64,000 nt of DNA from Rhodobacteraceae bacterium 63075. Its GTDB lineage: Bacteria; Pseudomonadota; Alphaproteobacteria; Rhodobacterales; Rhodobacteraceae. Below are positions 17,777 through 27,500 of this stretch, in pieces. Position 1 is the first letter of the stretch. Every line of letters begins with the position of its first letter. The translations under genes and the position numbers were made by a program. The stretch lies in assembly GCA_003417655.1 (NCBI GenBank), contig QVMW01000001.1:124001-188000 (forward strand). Reading direction: 5' to 3'. The notes under the pieces are model-generated. The model saw only the letters and a program-made list of their open reading frames with translations. It was not told the DNA's origin and made no database searches.

Positions 17777-19084
17777 CTAGAGAACGTAGCTGGACAGGTC
17801 CGTCGATTTCATCAGCGCGCCGAGATGCGCATCGACGAATTCGGCGTCGATCCTGATGGTCTCTCCCGCGCGGTCCGGGGCCGTGAAGCTGAGCTCCTCG
17901 AAGACGCGTTCGAGCACGGTGTAGAGCCGCCGCGCGCCGATATTCTCGACGGAGCGGTTCACCTCGGCGGCGATGCGTGCGAGGGCCTCGATCCCGTCCT
18001 TGGCGAATTCGACCGTGACATCCTCCGTGCCCATGAGCGCGGTATATTGCAGCGTCAGGGCGTTGTCTGTCTCGGTCAGGATGCGGGTGAAATCCTCCTC
18101 GGTCAGCGCGCGCAGCTCGACGCGGATCGGCAGGCGGCCCTGAAGCTCGGGGAGCAGATCGGAGGGCTTTGCGATGTGGAAGGCGCCCGAGGCGATAAAG
18201 AGGATATGGTCGGTCTTGACCGGCCCATGCTTCGTGCTGACGGTCGTGCCCTCGATCAGCGGGAGCAGATCGCGCTGCACACCCTCGCGGGAGACGTCAC
18301 CGCCGCGCGCTTCCTGCTTGGCGCAGACCTTGTCGATCTCGTCGAGAAAGACGATGCCGTTCTCCTCGACGCTCTCGAGGGCGGTGCGGGTGACCACCTC
18401 GTCTTCGAGCAGCTTGTCGGCTTCTTCCGAGATCAGGATTTCATAGCTTTCTGCGACGCTGAGCTTCTTGCGCTGGGTGCGCCCGCCCATGGCCTTGCCG
18501 AAGATGTCGCCGAGATTCATCATGCCCATCTGACTGCCGGGCTGGCCGGGAACGTCGAGCATTCCAAGCGGATTGGACGTGTCGGCCACGTCGAGCTCGA
18601 TCACCGTGTCGTCGAGCTCGCCTGACTTGAGCTTCTTGCGAAACATCTCGCGCGTGCCTTCGCGGGCGTCCTCGCCGGCGATGGCCGTGATGACGCGCTC
18701 CTCGGCGGCGGTGTGGGCGCGTGCCTTCACGTCTTCGCGCATCTGCTCGCGGGTCTGGATGATCGCCGCATCGACGAGATCACGGACGATCTGTTCCACG
18801 TCGCGACCGACATAGCCGACCTCGGTAAATTTCGTGGCTTCGATCTTGATGAAGGGCGCGCGGGCCAGTTTGGCGAGGCGGCGGCTGATCTCTGTCTTGC
18901 CGACGCCTGTCGGGCCGATCATCAGGATATTCTTGGGATAGACCTCGTCGCGCAGATCATCGGCAAGCTGTTTGCGCCGCCAGCGCGAGCGCAGGGCGAC
19001 GGCGACGGCGCGCTTGGCGTCCTTCTGGCCGATGATGAAGCGGTCGAGCTCGGAGACGATTTCGCGGGGGGTGAGATCGGTCAT
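17777..19084 (-). CDS. hslU: ATP-dependent protease ATPase subunit HslU (ClpY)
   Basis: 435 residues. Walker A is in [18 protein letters not shown], Walker B in [10 protein letters not shown], and the pore motif is in [11 protein letters not shown]. The C-terminus LSSYVL is typical: the last residues dock into HslV. It unfolds substrates for the HslV peptidase. It lies downstream of hslV in the same direction, separated by 109 bases that contain a hairpin-rich repeat, an unusually long gap for this pair. Confidence 0.97.
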   Translation of the reverse strand: MTDLTPREIVSELDRFIIGQKDAKRAVAVALRSRWRRKQLADDLRDEVYPKNILMIGPTGVGKTEISRRLAKLARAPFIKIEATKFTEVGYVGRDVEQIVRDLVDAAIIQTREQMREDVKARAHTAAEERVITAIAGEDAREGTREMFRKKLKSGELDDTVIELDVADTSNPLGMLDVPGQPGSQMGMMNLGDIFGKAMGGRTQRKKLSVAESYEILISEEADKLLEDEVVTRTALESVEENGIVFLDEIDKVCAKQEARGGDVSREGVQRDLLPLIEGTTVSTKHGPVKTDHILFIASGAFHIAKPSDLLPELQGRLPIRVELRALTEEDFTRILTETDNALTLQYTALMGTEDVTVEFAKDGIEALARIAAEVNRSVENIGARRLYTVLERVFEELSFTAPDRAGETIRIDAEFVDAHLGALMKSTDLSSYVL

Positions 19085-19128
19085 GGGAGTTTCCTTTCTT
19101 TGCGCCGCGCCTTGCGCGTCGCCGTGGG

Positions 19129-19193
19129 GGAGGGGCGCTGCCCCTCTTGGCCTTTGGCCAATTCACCCCGGGATATTTTAGGCCAGAAGAAAA
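19129..19193 (-). repeat. Composite intergenic repeat between hslV and hslU
   Basis: Read on the minus strand, directly after the hslV stop comes TTTTCTTCTGGCC, then AAAATATCCCGGGG, then a palindrome TTGGCC-N-GGCCAA (about 19147-19161), then a 7-bp stem GAGGGGC-N3-GCCCCTC (19130-19146). A second copy with the same part order lies after lpxK at 62174-62292. I recall close relatives of this string as common in roseobacter intergenic DNA, but could not check copy number here. Confidence 0.65.
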
Positions 19194-19751
19194 TCAGGGT
19201 TTGATGGTTTCGACGGTCAGATTTCCGTTGGTGTAAACGCAGATATCGGAGGCGATGGCCATGGCGCTGCGCGCGATCTCTTCGGCGGATTTCTCCGTGT
19301 CCATCTGGGCGCGGGCGGCGGCGAGGGCGTAATTACCGCCTGAGCCTATGGCGGTGACGTCATGTTCGGGTTCGAGTACATCGCCGGCGCCGGTGATGAC
19401 GAAGAGATTTGTGCCGTCGGAAACGATGAGCATGGCTTCGAGTTTTTGCAGGTATTTGTCCGTTCGCCAGTCCTTGGCAAGCTCGACAGAAGCGCGCATG
19501 AGCTGGCCGGGCGTGGCTTCGAGCTTGGCTTCGAGCCGCTCGAGGAGCGTGAAGGCGTCGGCCGTGCTGCCCGCGAAGCCGGCGAGGACATCGTAGCCCC
19601 CCGGCGAGAGGCGGCGCACCTTCCGGGCCGTGCCCTTGATGACCGTCTGGCCGAGGCTCACCTGACCGTCGCCAGCGATGACGACCTCGCCGCCTTTCTT
19701 CACGCCGATGATCGTGGTTCCGTGCCAGCCGGGGAATTCCTGCTTTGCCAT
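19194..19751 (-). CDS. hslV: ATP-dependent protease peptidase subunit HslV (ClpQ)
   Basis: 185 residues. The N-terminus [20 protein letters not shown] shows the propeptide ending at Gly11, so processing would expose catalytic Thr12. [11 protein letters not shown] and the [13 protein letters not shown] segment near the C-terminus are typical. It forms the double-ring threonine protease with HslU. A sigma-32-like promoter lies just upstream. The stop codon directly abuts the composite repeat that separates it from hslU. Confidence 0.97.
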   Translation of the reverse strand: MAKQEFPGWHGTTIIGVKKGGEVVIAGDGQVSLGQTVIKGTARKVRRLSPGGYDVLAGFAGSTADAFTLLERLEAKLEATPGQLMRASVELAKDWRTDKYLQKLEAMLIVSDGTNLFVITGAGDVLEPEHDVTAIGSGGNYALAAARAQMDTEKSAEEIARSAMAIASDICVYTNGNLTVETIKP

Positions 19752-19775
19752 GAGCCCTCCTTCGTGTTCGCCCCG

Positions 19776-19806
19776 ATATATGGCGGCTTGGGGCCGTCAG
19801 CACAAG
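19776..19806 (-). promoter_or_regulatory. Candidate heat-shock (RpoH) promoter for hslV-hslU
   Basis: On the minus strand, CTTGTGC then 16 bases then CCATATAT, matching the CTTG and CCAT-like elements of RpoH promoters. The expected start site would be some 20 bases before the hslV ATG. hslVU is a standard heat-shock operon, which supports the call. No experimental evidence. Confidence 0.5.
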
Positions 19807-19848
19807 GTTGCGCTTGTTTGCCGTGATGCAGGGGGATAGCCAGAGGAT

Positions 19849-20739
19849 ATGAGTGACGCCGTGACGATCTATCTCGAACCGCAGATGCGGCGGAGCGCCG
19901 AGGCGGGCGCGCATAACTTCATCGGGAAGATCGAGGCGGTTCTGGGGCGCGCTGGGTGCGCTGTGCGCTTCGCGGATGAGGAGGAGCGCTTCAACCATGG
20001 CGCGGGGCGCGCGCTCGTGCACATGAAGCCGCCGATGAGCGCGGATACGCTGGTGATCCGCCGGGTCTATGCCTATCCGTTCTGGGCGATAGAGGCGTCG
20101 GAAAAGCGCTGGGAATGGGACGTGGCGCAGGCGCGTTTCGAGGCGGAGAGCGTGCCACCACGAAAGGCCGCGCGCTTTGCGGAAAGCTGGCGCAGACGCA
20201 TGTTCGGCGAGGCCGTGCCGGGGCGCGACGGCTATGTCTATATCCCGCTTCAGGGGCGCATCCGCGAGCGGCGGTCCTTCCAGGCGGCAAGCTCGCTGGA
20301 GATGATCGAAGCGGTATTGGCACATGATACGCGGCGCGACGTGGTGATCGGCATGCATCCCAAGGAGCGATACGATGCGGCGGATATCGACGCGCTGGAA
20401 AAATTCGAACACCGCTTTGACAGGGTCAGCGTGGTGATGGGGCAGATGGAGCGCTTGTTGCCGCGGTGCGACTATGTCGTGAGCCAGAATTCGGCGGCGG
20501 CCTTCTTCGGGTTTTTCTTCGAAAAGCCCTGCGCGCTGTTTGGGAAGATCGATTTTCACCACATCGCCGCGAATGTGCATGAGCTCGGCACAGATGAGGC
20601 GCTGCGGCTTGTGCCGGATTTGCGCCCCGATTTCGCGCGCTACCTTTGGTGGTTCTGGCAGGAGCGGTCGATCAATGCCGGCAGGCCGGAGGCGGAGGAC
20701 GTGATTGCCGCGCGGCTGCGCAGGTTTGGGTGGATGTGA
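19849..20739 (+). CDS. Uncharacterised protein, possibly capsule-polysaccharide-synthesis-like
   Basis: 296 residues with no recognised domain that I can name firmly. Visible features: no signal peptide or membrane helix, many Arg and Phe/Trp, and a central stretch VYIPLQGRIRERRSFQ followed by a Rossmann-like half with DVVIGMHPKERYD and YVVSQNSAAAFFGFFF. The pattern of a QG-R loop, a predicted beta-strand before HP and a serine-rich donor-site-like segment recalls the KpsC/KpsS capsule family, but the match is loose. It is alone, divergent from hslV, and ends at the trxA terminator. Hypothetical is the safe label. Confidence 0.7.
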   Translation: MSDAVTIYLEPQMRRSAEAGAHNFIGKIEAVLGRAGCAVRFADEEERFNHGAGRALVHMKPPMSADTLVIRRVYAYPFWAIEASEKRWEWDVAQARFEAESVPPRKAARFAESWRRRMFGEAVPGRDGYVYIPLQGRIRERRSFQAASSLEMIEAVLAHDTRRDVVIGMHPKERYDAADIDALEKFEHRFDRVSVVMGQMERLLPRCDYVVSQNSAAAFFGFFFEKPCALFGKIDFHHIAANVHELGTDEALRLVPDLRPDFARYLWWFWQERSINAGRPEAEDVIAARLRRFGWM

Positions 20740-20742
20740 GGA

Positions 20743-20770
20743 CAAAAAAGCCCCGCGCGCAGGCGGGGCT
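20743..20770 (-). terminator. Intrinsic terminator of trxA
   Basis: The hairpin AGCCCCGC-loop-GCGGGGCT (20749-20770) is followed on the minus strand by TTTTTTG. It lies 24 bases beyond the trxA stop. The stem also ends the convergent gene at 20739 but has no T-run on the plus strand. Confidence 0.85.
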
Positions 20771-20793
20771 CTTCCGGAAACTGTCAGGCAGGA

Positions 20794-21114
20794 TCAGATC
20801 GCGTCTTCGATCCAGCTCTGGAGCTGGGCCTTGGGGCGCGCGCCGGACAGGTTCGAGACGACTTCGCCATCCTTGAAGATGAAGAGCGCGGGGATGCCGC
20901 GCACGCCCATCGAGGCAGCGGCGTTCGGATTGCTGTCGACATCGACCTTGGCGACCTTGATCTTGCCTTCCATCTCGGCGGACAGCTCTTCCAGGGCCGG
21001 GCCGATCTGCTTGCAGGGGCCGCACCATTCGGCCCAGAAATCCACCACGACGGGCAGATCGGACTTCTTGACTTCGGCATCGAATGTTTCGTCTGTGACG
21101 GCGACTGTGGCCAT
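20794..21114 (-). CDS. trxA: Thioredoxin
   Basis: 106 residues of standard thioredoxin with active site WCGPCK in the context [20 protein letters not shown] and the cis-Pro region [12 protein letters not shown]. It reduces protein disulfides in the cytoplasm. It lies 39 bases downstream of addA at the end of the divL-like-tsaE-amgK-murU-addB-addA run, and has its own strong terminator. Confidence 0.97.
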   Translation of the reverse strand: MATVAVTDETFDAEVKKSDLPVVVDFWAEWCGPCKQIGPALEELSAEMEGKIKVAKVDVDSNPNAAASMGVRGIPALFIFKDGEVVSNLSGARPKAQLQSWIEDAI

Positions 21115-21153
21115 GGGGGATCTCCTTCGGATGTCAGGTGGCTTGGGCAGAAC

Positions 21154-24100
21154 CTAGGAGCCTGTCTCGGCGTCGTCAAGATATGGTGTGCGCTCATAGG
21201 CGTTCATCACAAGATCATGAGGAAGCGACATGAGCTTGGGCGCATGTGTCCACAGGACCTGTGCTTCGATCTCGCGGCTGGGATATATCTTTTGCAAGGC
21301 TTCGATATAGGCGCCCATCTGGCGCAGGATGCCAACGGGACAGTCAGACGGCGCGCCCGGGATTGTCGGGTTCGTCTTGAAGTCGATGACGGTGATCTTC
21401 TCGCCCCCGATCAGAAGCTTGTCGATGGTTCCGTGCAGGCGTGTGCCGAGTGTTTCGCTCGGGACCGTCAGCGCGACCTCGGACAGGGTGTCGGGTGTGA
21501 AAAGGTGTTGCAGTTCCGACGCGGTCAGCACGGCGCGAGCCTCGGCGAGGGCTTTCGCGATGGTTGCATCGTCGCCGAATGGCGCAAGCAGGTTCTTCGC
21601 GATGTCAGGCCAGTTGTCTGCATCATGGGCCGGCAGGTGCTCGAGCAGCAGATGAACCATGGTGCCATAGGCTTTCGCATCCTTCCGGTCCTGCGCGCGA
21701 TCGCTGCCCAGGGCCTTTTCCCCCGGCAGTTCGGATGCGCTCCTTGCCTTCCCGGGGCGGGCAGGTGTCGCGCTGGCGGCATGAAAGAGCGGCTCGAGCG
21801 CCACATCAAAGGCGGCGGCGGCCTCATCCTTCCGGGGCGCAAGGGCGCTCCAGTCGCCCCGCTCGATCCGGCGGAAGCTTTGGCCATGTTCCTGCACCGT
21901 CTCGCAACCGATCCGATCGGCTGCTTCGGAGATGTCGTGATACCAGCTCTTTTCCGGATCGGTCTTTCCCGCCGCGGCTATGATGAGCCACTTCTCCGCG
22001 CGGGTCATGGACACGTAGAGCAGGCGGAGACGTTCCTCCAACAGCTTGGTCACAGCGGCTTCATGCACCTTGGCAATCGCGGGTGGGCGGGCCTCCTTCG
22101 CGGCGACGTAGAAGGCACCGCTCTCGTGAGGCAGAACCTGCCCCATGGGAGGAGGCTCGCGATTCATGGTTTCGGGCATGATGACAATCGGCGCTTCCAG
22201 CCCCTTGGCGCCGTGAACCGTCATGACGCGAATGCGTTTGCCTGCAGACTCGGCCTGCCGTTTGACTTCCGGGTCATCACTGGCCAGCCAGCTCAGAAAG
22301 CCCGTGAGGGAGGGCACGGCACTGCGCTCATAGGCGAGCGCCAGATCCAGGAAGGCATCGACAGCCTCTTCGGCCTCATGGCCGAGACGAGCGAGAATGT
22401 TCTTTCGGCCGCGATGACGGGTGAGCATCCGGTCGATCAGCTCGTAGGGGCGCAGGAAGTCGGTCTGGCTGCGCAGGTCATCGAGTATAGCCAGGGTTTC
22501 GGGATACTGATCTCGTGCGTTGCGCAGGGCTGTCCACAGATATGCGCTACCGCGATGTGCCGAGAGGGAGTAGAGGTCCTGCTCACTCCAGCCGAAAAGC
22601 GGCGATCGGAGCACGGCGGCAAGGGAGAGGTCGTCTTCGGGCGTTTCGAGGAAGTTCAGCAAGGCCGTCAGGTCCTTGACCGCGAGCTCCTCGTTGATGC
22701 GCAGACGGTCGGCTCCGGCGATCTCGAGACCCTCTTTCTTGCAGGCGCGGATAATCTCGTGAAAGAGTTCCCTGCGGCGTTGCAGGAGAATGAGGAAATT
22801 GCCTTCATGGACCGGGCGCGCCTGCCAGGTGCCGTCCTTATTCTTGATCGGGATCAGCGTTTCGGCGTCGATCATCGCCTTGATCTGCAAAGCGATACGC
22901 TCTGCAAGCTGAACGACAGGATCGCCCGGCGAGACGATATCGACCGGATCATACCATTCCCTGTCCTGGGCCTTGTCCGCTTCGGCGACGGGCTCCCAGA
23001 TATCCACGCGGCCAGGCATGTCGGCGTGATACGCGATATGTTTTTCCTGCGAAAAGCCCGAGCCGGCATGGGCCGCGAACACCTCGTCGACGAGCTCGAG
23101 AATGGCCGGGGAGGAGCGGAACGAAAAATCGAGGCTGGCGCGGTGTAGCTGCGTCTCGTGGTGCGCGAGTTTCCTGTCGAAGGTCTCGCGCATCCTTTCA
23201 AACTCTGTCGCATCGGCACCCTGGAAGGAATAGATCGATTGTTTCTTGTCCCCGACGGCGAAGATCGTGCGTTGCCTGTTCTCGCGCGCGCCCTCGCCTG
23301 AGGTGATTTCCTGCGCGAGTTGCTCGATGACGGCCCATTGCTCGGGCGAGGTGTCCTGCGCCTCGTCGACGAGGATATGATCCATCCCGCCATCGAGCCG
23401 GTAGAGAACCCACTCTGCCACTTGCGGGTCGGTCAGGAGCGCCCTTGTCTTGTTGATCAGGTCATCGAAGTCGAGCCAGCCTCGGGCCTCCTTTGCGGCA
23501 TTGTAGCGGGCGAGGAAGGCGCGGGCGAAGGCGTTGAGTGTCGCGGATTCTCTCGCGGAGGCAAGGGCAATTCTCTTGGGGCGGGCGGCTTCGACACGAA
23601 GCATGAGCGCGTCCAGCTGTGGGACAAGTGCCTGAAGCTCAGGGAGTTGGTCCAGCGATTTCTTGGTCGGGAATTTTCCCGCTTTCGCACCGAAGGGAGA
23701 CTTCGCGTTGCCACCAAACAGAAAGGCAGATTCCAGAATGGGAAGAGCCGACTGGTCAAGCCTGTTCACGGATGTGAGCTTGTGGGCGACGGCTTGGTCG
23801 CTGGTATTATCTTCGCCCGACAACAACAGCTCTGTCAGCTCCGCGAGAAGCTCCTTTTCGCCACCGGAAAACACCTCGGACAACAGGGATTCGACAGTGT
23901 CATCGGGCTTGAGCCCGAGCTGAACCTTGGCCTCGTCGTAGCTGAGCGGAATATCAAATATCGCCTTTTTGGAGACGATATCTGCTGTGAATTTTTCGAA
24001 ATCATTTCCGCCGAGCACCTTGATCATGTCGAAGAGAAGCGCGTGATCTTCACCGCCTGACATGTCATCCGCGACGCGCTCCCGGAGCTGGGCGGCGCTC

Positions 24101-24555
24101 CGGTCGTCAAGCTCGGTGAAGCCGGGCGTGACCATCGCTTCGCGTGGAAAGCGGCGCAGGAGGGAGGCGCAGAAGGAGTGGATGGTCTGGATGCGCAATC
24201 CGCCGGGTGTCTCGATCGCCTGTGCGAAGAGGCGGCGCGCCTGCGCCAGGAAGGCCGGGTCGGCTCCTTGGGAGACGCCGAGACCATGCAGCTCCTGCGA
24301 CAGAGCGCTCTTCTCCATCATTGCCCAGGAGCCGAGGCGCGAGAACAGCCTGTTCTGCATCTCGGAGGCGGCGGCCTTCGTATAGGTCAGGCAAAGGATG
24401 TTCTGCGGGTCCGTCCCCTCAAGCAGCAGCCGCGCGACGCGGTTCGTCAGAACCCGTGTCTTGCCGGAGCCGGCATTGGCCGACAGCCATGTGGAGCGCT
24501 GCGGCTCCGCAGCGTCGATCTGTTTCAGCGTGGCCTGTGAAAGCGCTGCGCTCAT
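21154..24555 (-). CDS. addA: Double-strand break repair helicase AddA
   Basis: 1133 residues from MSAALSQATLKQIDAAEPQR; a 13-residue longer reading overlaps addB more than needed. UvrD-type helicase with Walker A SANAGSGKTRVL near the N-terminus, motif II VDEAQDTSPEQW, motif VI LLYVSMTRAEKWL, and a C-terminal RecB-like nuclease with VIDFKTNP. With AddB it resects double-strand ends and loads RecA. The start overlaps the addB stop (ATGA). The size is typical of alphaproteobacterial AddA. Confidence 0.96.
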   Translation of the reverse strand: MSAALSQATLKQIDAAEPQRSTWLSANAGSGKTRVLTNRVARLLLEGTDPQNILCLTYTKAAASEMQNRLFSRLGSWAMMEKSALSQELHGLGVSQGADPAFLAQARRLFAQAIETPGGLRIQTIHSFCASLLRRFPREAMVTPGFTELDDRSAAQLRERVADDMSGGEDHALLFDMIKVLGGNDFEKFTADIVSKKAIFDIPLSYDEAKVQLGLKPDDTVESLLSEVFSGGEKELLAELTELLLSGEDNTSDQAVAHKLTSVNRLDQSALPILESAFLFGGNAKSPFGAKAGKFPTKKSLDQLPELQALVPQLDALMLRVEAARPKRIALASARESATLNAFARAFLARYNAAKEARGWLDFDDLINKTRALLTDPQVAEWVLYRLDGGMDHILVDEAQDTSPEQWAVIEQLAQEITSGEGARENRQRTIFAVGDKKQSIYSFQGADATEFERMRETFDRKLAHHETQLHRASLDFSFRSSPAILELVDEVFAAHAGSGFSQEKHIAYHADMPGRVDIWEPVAEADKAQDREWYDPVDIVSPGDPVVQLAERIALQIKAMIDAETLIPIKNKDGTWQARPVHEGNFLILLQRRRELFHEIIRACKKEGLEIAGADRLRINEELAVKDLTALLNFLETPEDDLSLAAVLRSPLFGWSEQDLYSLSAHRGSAYLWTALRNARDQYPETLAILDDLRSQTDFLRPYELIDRMLTRHRGRKNILARLGHEAEEAVDAFLDLALAYERSAVPSLTGFLSWLASDDPEVKRQAESAGKRIRVMTVHGAKGLEAPIVIMPETMNREPPPMGQVLPHESGAFYVAAKEARPPAIAKVHEAAVTKLLEERLRLLYVSMTRAEKWLIIAAAGKTDPEKSWYHDISEAADRIGCETVQEHGQSFRRIERGDWSALAPRKDEAAAAFDVALEPLFHAASATPARPGKARSASELPGEKALGSDRAQDRKDAKAYGTMVHLLLEHLPAHDADNWPDIAKNLLAPFGDDATIAKALAEARAVLTASELQHLFTPDTLSEVALTVPSETLGTRLHGTIDKLLIGGEKITVIDFKTNPTIPGAPSDCPVGILRQMGAYIEALQKIYPSREIEAQVLWTHAPKLMSLPHDLVMNAYERTPYLDDAETGS

Positions 24556-27500
24556 TTCAGCACCTCCTTGACCGCGTCGGCATCCGTGGACCACTCGCCA
24601 TAGCGTGCCAGGTGATCATAGTCGCCGACATGGCTTTCCTTGCTGACGGCGCGGCGGGAGGGGTAGCCCTTGTCCGGCTCCATGAAGGCTTTGATGAGCT
24701 TGCGCAGCCCGTCCAGAACATCGGCCGAGACATATTCCTCGGGTTTGAGCGCCACCTCATCCGCCTTGGAGCCGAGTCCGAGAAAGGCCAGCCTGCTGAC
24801 GCTTGCAGGCGGAATATTCTCGAATGCACCGCCCTCGGCCATGGCCGCCGTCAACTGGAGCTGCTTGTCGAAGTGCTTGCGGACATCCTTGCTGGCGATC
24901 TGGCCGGACTTGTAATCATATATCGCGAGCGTGCCATCCTCGCGCATGTCGAACCTGTCGGCCTTGCCCTTGAGTGTGAATCCAATATCGCTCAGCTCGA
25001 GGCCTCCCCTTGTCTCTGTCTCGATACGTGTGACATCCTCAAGCCGCGTCTCTTCCGCTTCGATCAACGCATCGACGATCTTGTCGAAACGCGCCTGCCA
25101 GATCAGGCGCGCAGCGGGAAAGGGCACGTCGCGCGCGAGGATACGCGCGGCAAAGCTGCGCAGTGTGGCTGGCGCCAAAAGGCTTGGGTCTTGCTGGGCA
25201 GCCTCGACGAATTCCTCCATGACCTTGTGAAGCGCATTTCCGCGCAATAGCGCGTCGGGGGCCTTCTGAAGCGGGTTGAGCGGCGAGAGGCGCAGCACGT
25301 GTCTGGCATAAATGGCATAGGGGTCGCGGATCAGCTTCTGGATCTCGGTGATCGAAAGCTGCCTCGGTCGCTTCTCGACAGGCGGGGCCGGCGCGGGGCG
25401 CTGCGCGTAGCCGACGGCCTCCTCCGGCATGTCGATCCGCGTGGCTCGCTCGATCCATTCATCGCCCTTGCGGCGCATCTCCTTGAGCGCCTTGTGCCCT
25501 TTTTCATGCGGCAGCCCTTCGAGCAGGTTGGTCAGGCGAATGAGCCAGCGAGACGCGACAGTTTCCGCATCATCCGAGCGCAGGGCGCGGCAGAACCACA
25601 CTTCCCTTGCCGCGGCTGCTTGTTGGAAATCATGGGCAGACAGACCTATGCGCCGCTCGGGCAGCAGAAGGCCCAGCCTTGCGCGCATCGAGCGGTTGAG
25701 CCAGGGGTCGGGTGCGGGGGCTTCCGGCCAGGTACCTTCGTTGAGACCGGCCAGAATGAGCAGGTCAACACCCTGCACCCGCGCCTCCAATGTCCCCCAG
25801 ATGAGAATCCCGGGATGTGATTTTTCCGTATCACGGCGCATTTCGCCGCGGCTTAGAGCCGAATCCAGCAGTCTCAGGTAGTCCTGGAGGCTCATCGGCT
25901 CGGAGGGGCATTCGGCAAGATCGGAAAGAATCTCGGCGATCTTTTCACCATCGGCGCGTGCCCAGATCGGCGTGCCAGACTCGTCGGCGCCACAGGTCAG
26001 GGCCTCTGCAAGGTTGGTGTGGTGTTTCACGTGCTCGCCAAGGTCCTCAGGCTCGGAATCCGGTTCTGACAGGAAGGCATCCGCCACCCAGCCAGCCCAA
26101 GCCGCAGCGGAAGCGTCCTTGTGCTCTGTGGCCCATTCACGCAGGGCGGCGGCATCCGGATAGGGGATGCTCTTCTTGCGAATATGCAGCTCCAGCTCCC
26201 GCGTGAAGCGCAGATGCGTGCCGCGTTCGGCGGCCGGGCTGCTGCAGAGCGGGTGCTTGAGCAGGGAAATCATCAGCTCGGCGGTGACGGGCGCAGGTTC
26301 CATCAGTTGGCCGAGAAGCCTCATGAAGCGGCCCAGAGGCGACAGGTGAAGCGGTTCGCCAGCGCTGTCGTCAGGGCGAATTCCCCAGCGGTCGAGGGCG
26401 GCAGTGACCTGACGCGCCAGCGTTCTGTCTGGGGTGATAAGTGCCGCCGCCGTTCCGTCCTCGGCTGCCCGTCTCAGGCGCAGGGCGATGGCAAGCGCCT
26501 CGAGACGACCTGTCTGTGCTTCGAGAAGAGTTACCTTTTCCGTAGCTCCGGGCAGGAGCAGAGACGCTTCCTGCCCTTCGTCAAGCCATTGGTCAGTAAC
26601 CGGCGCGGGGCGCAGCGCGAGAGAAAGTAGCTTGTTGCGCGCAGGGTCCGGCGCTTCCCCGGAGACCCAATGGCGGATGTCAGAGGGGCGCATCTCAAGT
26701 TCCTTGAGCAGGGCCTCGAAACGGTACTGGGGATGGTCTTCACTCATGTCACCTTCGCTGAGACCCGGCCAGACCCGTGCGGCGAAGTCAAAATCGAATC
26801 CGGGAAGGACCACAGCGCCAAGCGGAAGCGCGGCGACGGCCTGCATCAGCGCGGAGGTCGGTCCGCGCGAGCCTGTCGAGCCGGCAATGATGATCGGATG
26901 AGCGGGGGGGGTATCACGCCAGCTTTCGGCCAGCGCATCGATGACCAGTCTCTGACGCTGCGCAACATCGAGCTCGCTACCCGCCTTGGACATGTAAGCC
27001 CGGACGATGCCCATGAATGCCTGCATGTGCTGCCAGTGCGCCGATTCCATGCTCATATCAAGGGCGCTCACACTCTCGGGAGAAACGGCCTGTTCGTGCA
27101 TTTCATTGACGAGATCGACGAGGCTTGCCGACAGCTCGAACACCGCAGAGCGCGGGGCGATCTGCGGGTCCTTCTCGATCAGGCCGCGAATGAGCGGCGC
27201 GAGTTCGATCTGCCTTTGAAGCTTGCTCACGGCAGGTGGGAACTGCGCTGATGTCGTGAAGCTGTCTGTCTCCGAGATGAGGTAAATGCGCGGCAGAAGA
27301 CGCGCGCCGCCCTCGTCGAAAAGCTCCGCGACGCGGCGGGCCATGCGCCGGGTGTTCACGATCAGATGCACCCGCGCCAGGGCTTCGGGGGGCTCACGCT
27401 CGTAAGCTTCAAGCAGGCCTTCGACCAGCGCGCGCGGAAAATCTGCGCCGAGAGGCGTTCCGAAGAGATTGGGCGCTGTGCTGCGGTTAAACAGGGTCAT
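24552..27500 (-). CDS. addB: Double-strand break repair protein AddB (alphaproteobacterial type)
   Basis: 982 residues starting MTLFNRSTAPNLFGTPLG. The N-terminal two thirds are an inactivated helicase fold, and the C-terminus is a RecB-like nuclease with IYDYKSGQ. The nuclease part (SITEIQKLIRDPYAIYARH to the end near DYDHLARYGEW) lacks the Cys set that binds an iron-sulfur cluster in Bacillus AddB. It partners AddA. The start lies 14 bases inside murU. Confidence 0.94.
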   Translation of the reverse strand: MTLFNRSTAPNLFGTPLGADFPRALVEGLLEAYEREPPEALARVHLIVNTRRMARRVAELFDEGGARLLPRIYLISETDSFTTSAQFPPAVSKLQRQIELAPLIRGLIEKDPQIAPRSAVFELSASLVDLVNEMHEQAVSPESVSALDMSMESAHWQHMQAFMGIVRAYMSKAGSELDVAQRQRLVIDALAESWRDTPPAHPIIIAGSTGSRGPTSALMQAVAALPLGAVVLPGFDFDFAARVWPGLSEGDMSEDHPQYRFEALLKELEMRPSDIRHWVSGEAPDPARNKLLSLALRPAPVTDQWLDEGQEASLLLPGATEKVTLLEAQTGRLEALAIALRLRRAAEDGTAAALITPDRTLARQVTAALDRWGIRPDDSAGEPLHLSPLGRFMRLLGQLMEPAPVTAELMISLLKHPLCSSPAAERGTHLRFTRELELHIRKKSIPYPDAAALREWATEHKDASAAAWAGWVADAFLSEPDSEPEDLGEHVKHHTNLAEALTCGADESGTPIWARADGEKIAEILSDLAECPSEPMSLQDYLRLLDSALSRGEMRRDTEKSHPGILIWGTLEARVQGVDLLILAGLNEGTWPEAPAPDPWLNRSMRARLGLLLPERRIGLSAHDFQQAAAAREVWFCRALRSDDAETVASRWLIRLTNLLEGLPHEKGHKALKEMRRKGDEWIERATRIDMPEEAVGYAQRPAPAPPVEKRPRQLSITEIQKLIRDPYAIYARHVLRLSPLNPLQKAPDALLRGNALHKVMEEFVEAAQQDPSLLAPATLRSFAARILARDVPFPAARLIWQARFDKIVDALIEAEETRLEDVTRIETETRGGLELSDIGFTLKGKADRFDMREDGTLAIYDYKSGQIASKDVRKHFDKQLQLTAAMAEGGAFENIPPASVSRLAFLGLGSKADEVALKPEEYVSADVLDGLRKLIKAFMEPDKGYPSRRAVSKESHVGDYDHLARYGEWSTDADAVKEVLK

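Noticed and set aside
21217..23148. 643-codon plus-strand frame opposite addA
   Set aside because: A shadow of addA, whose helicase and nuclease motifs are unambiguous on the other strand.
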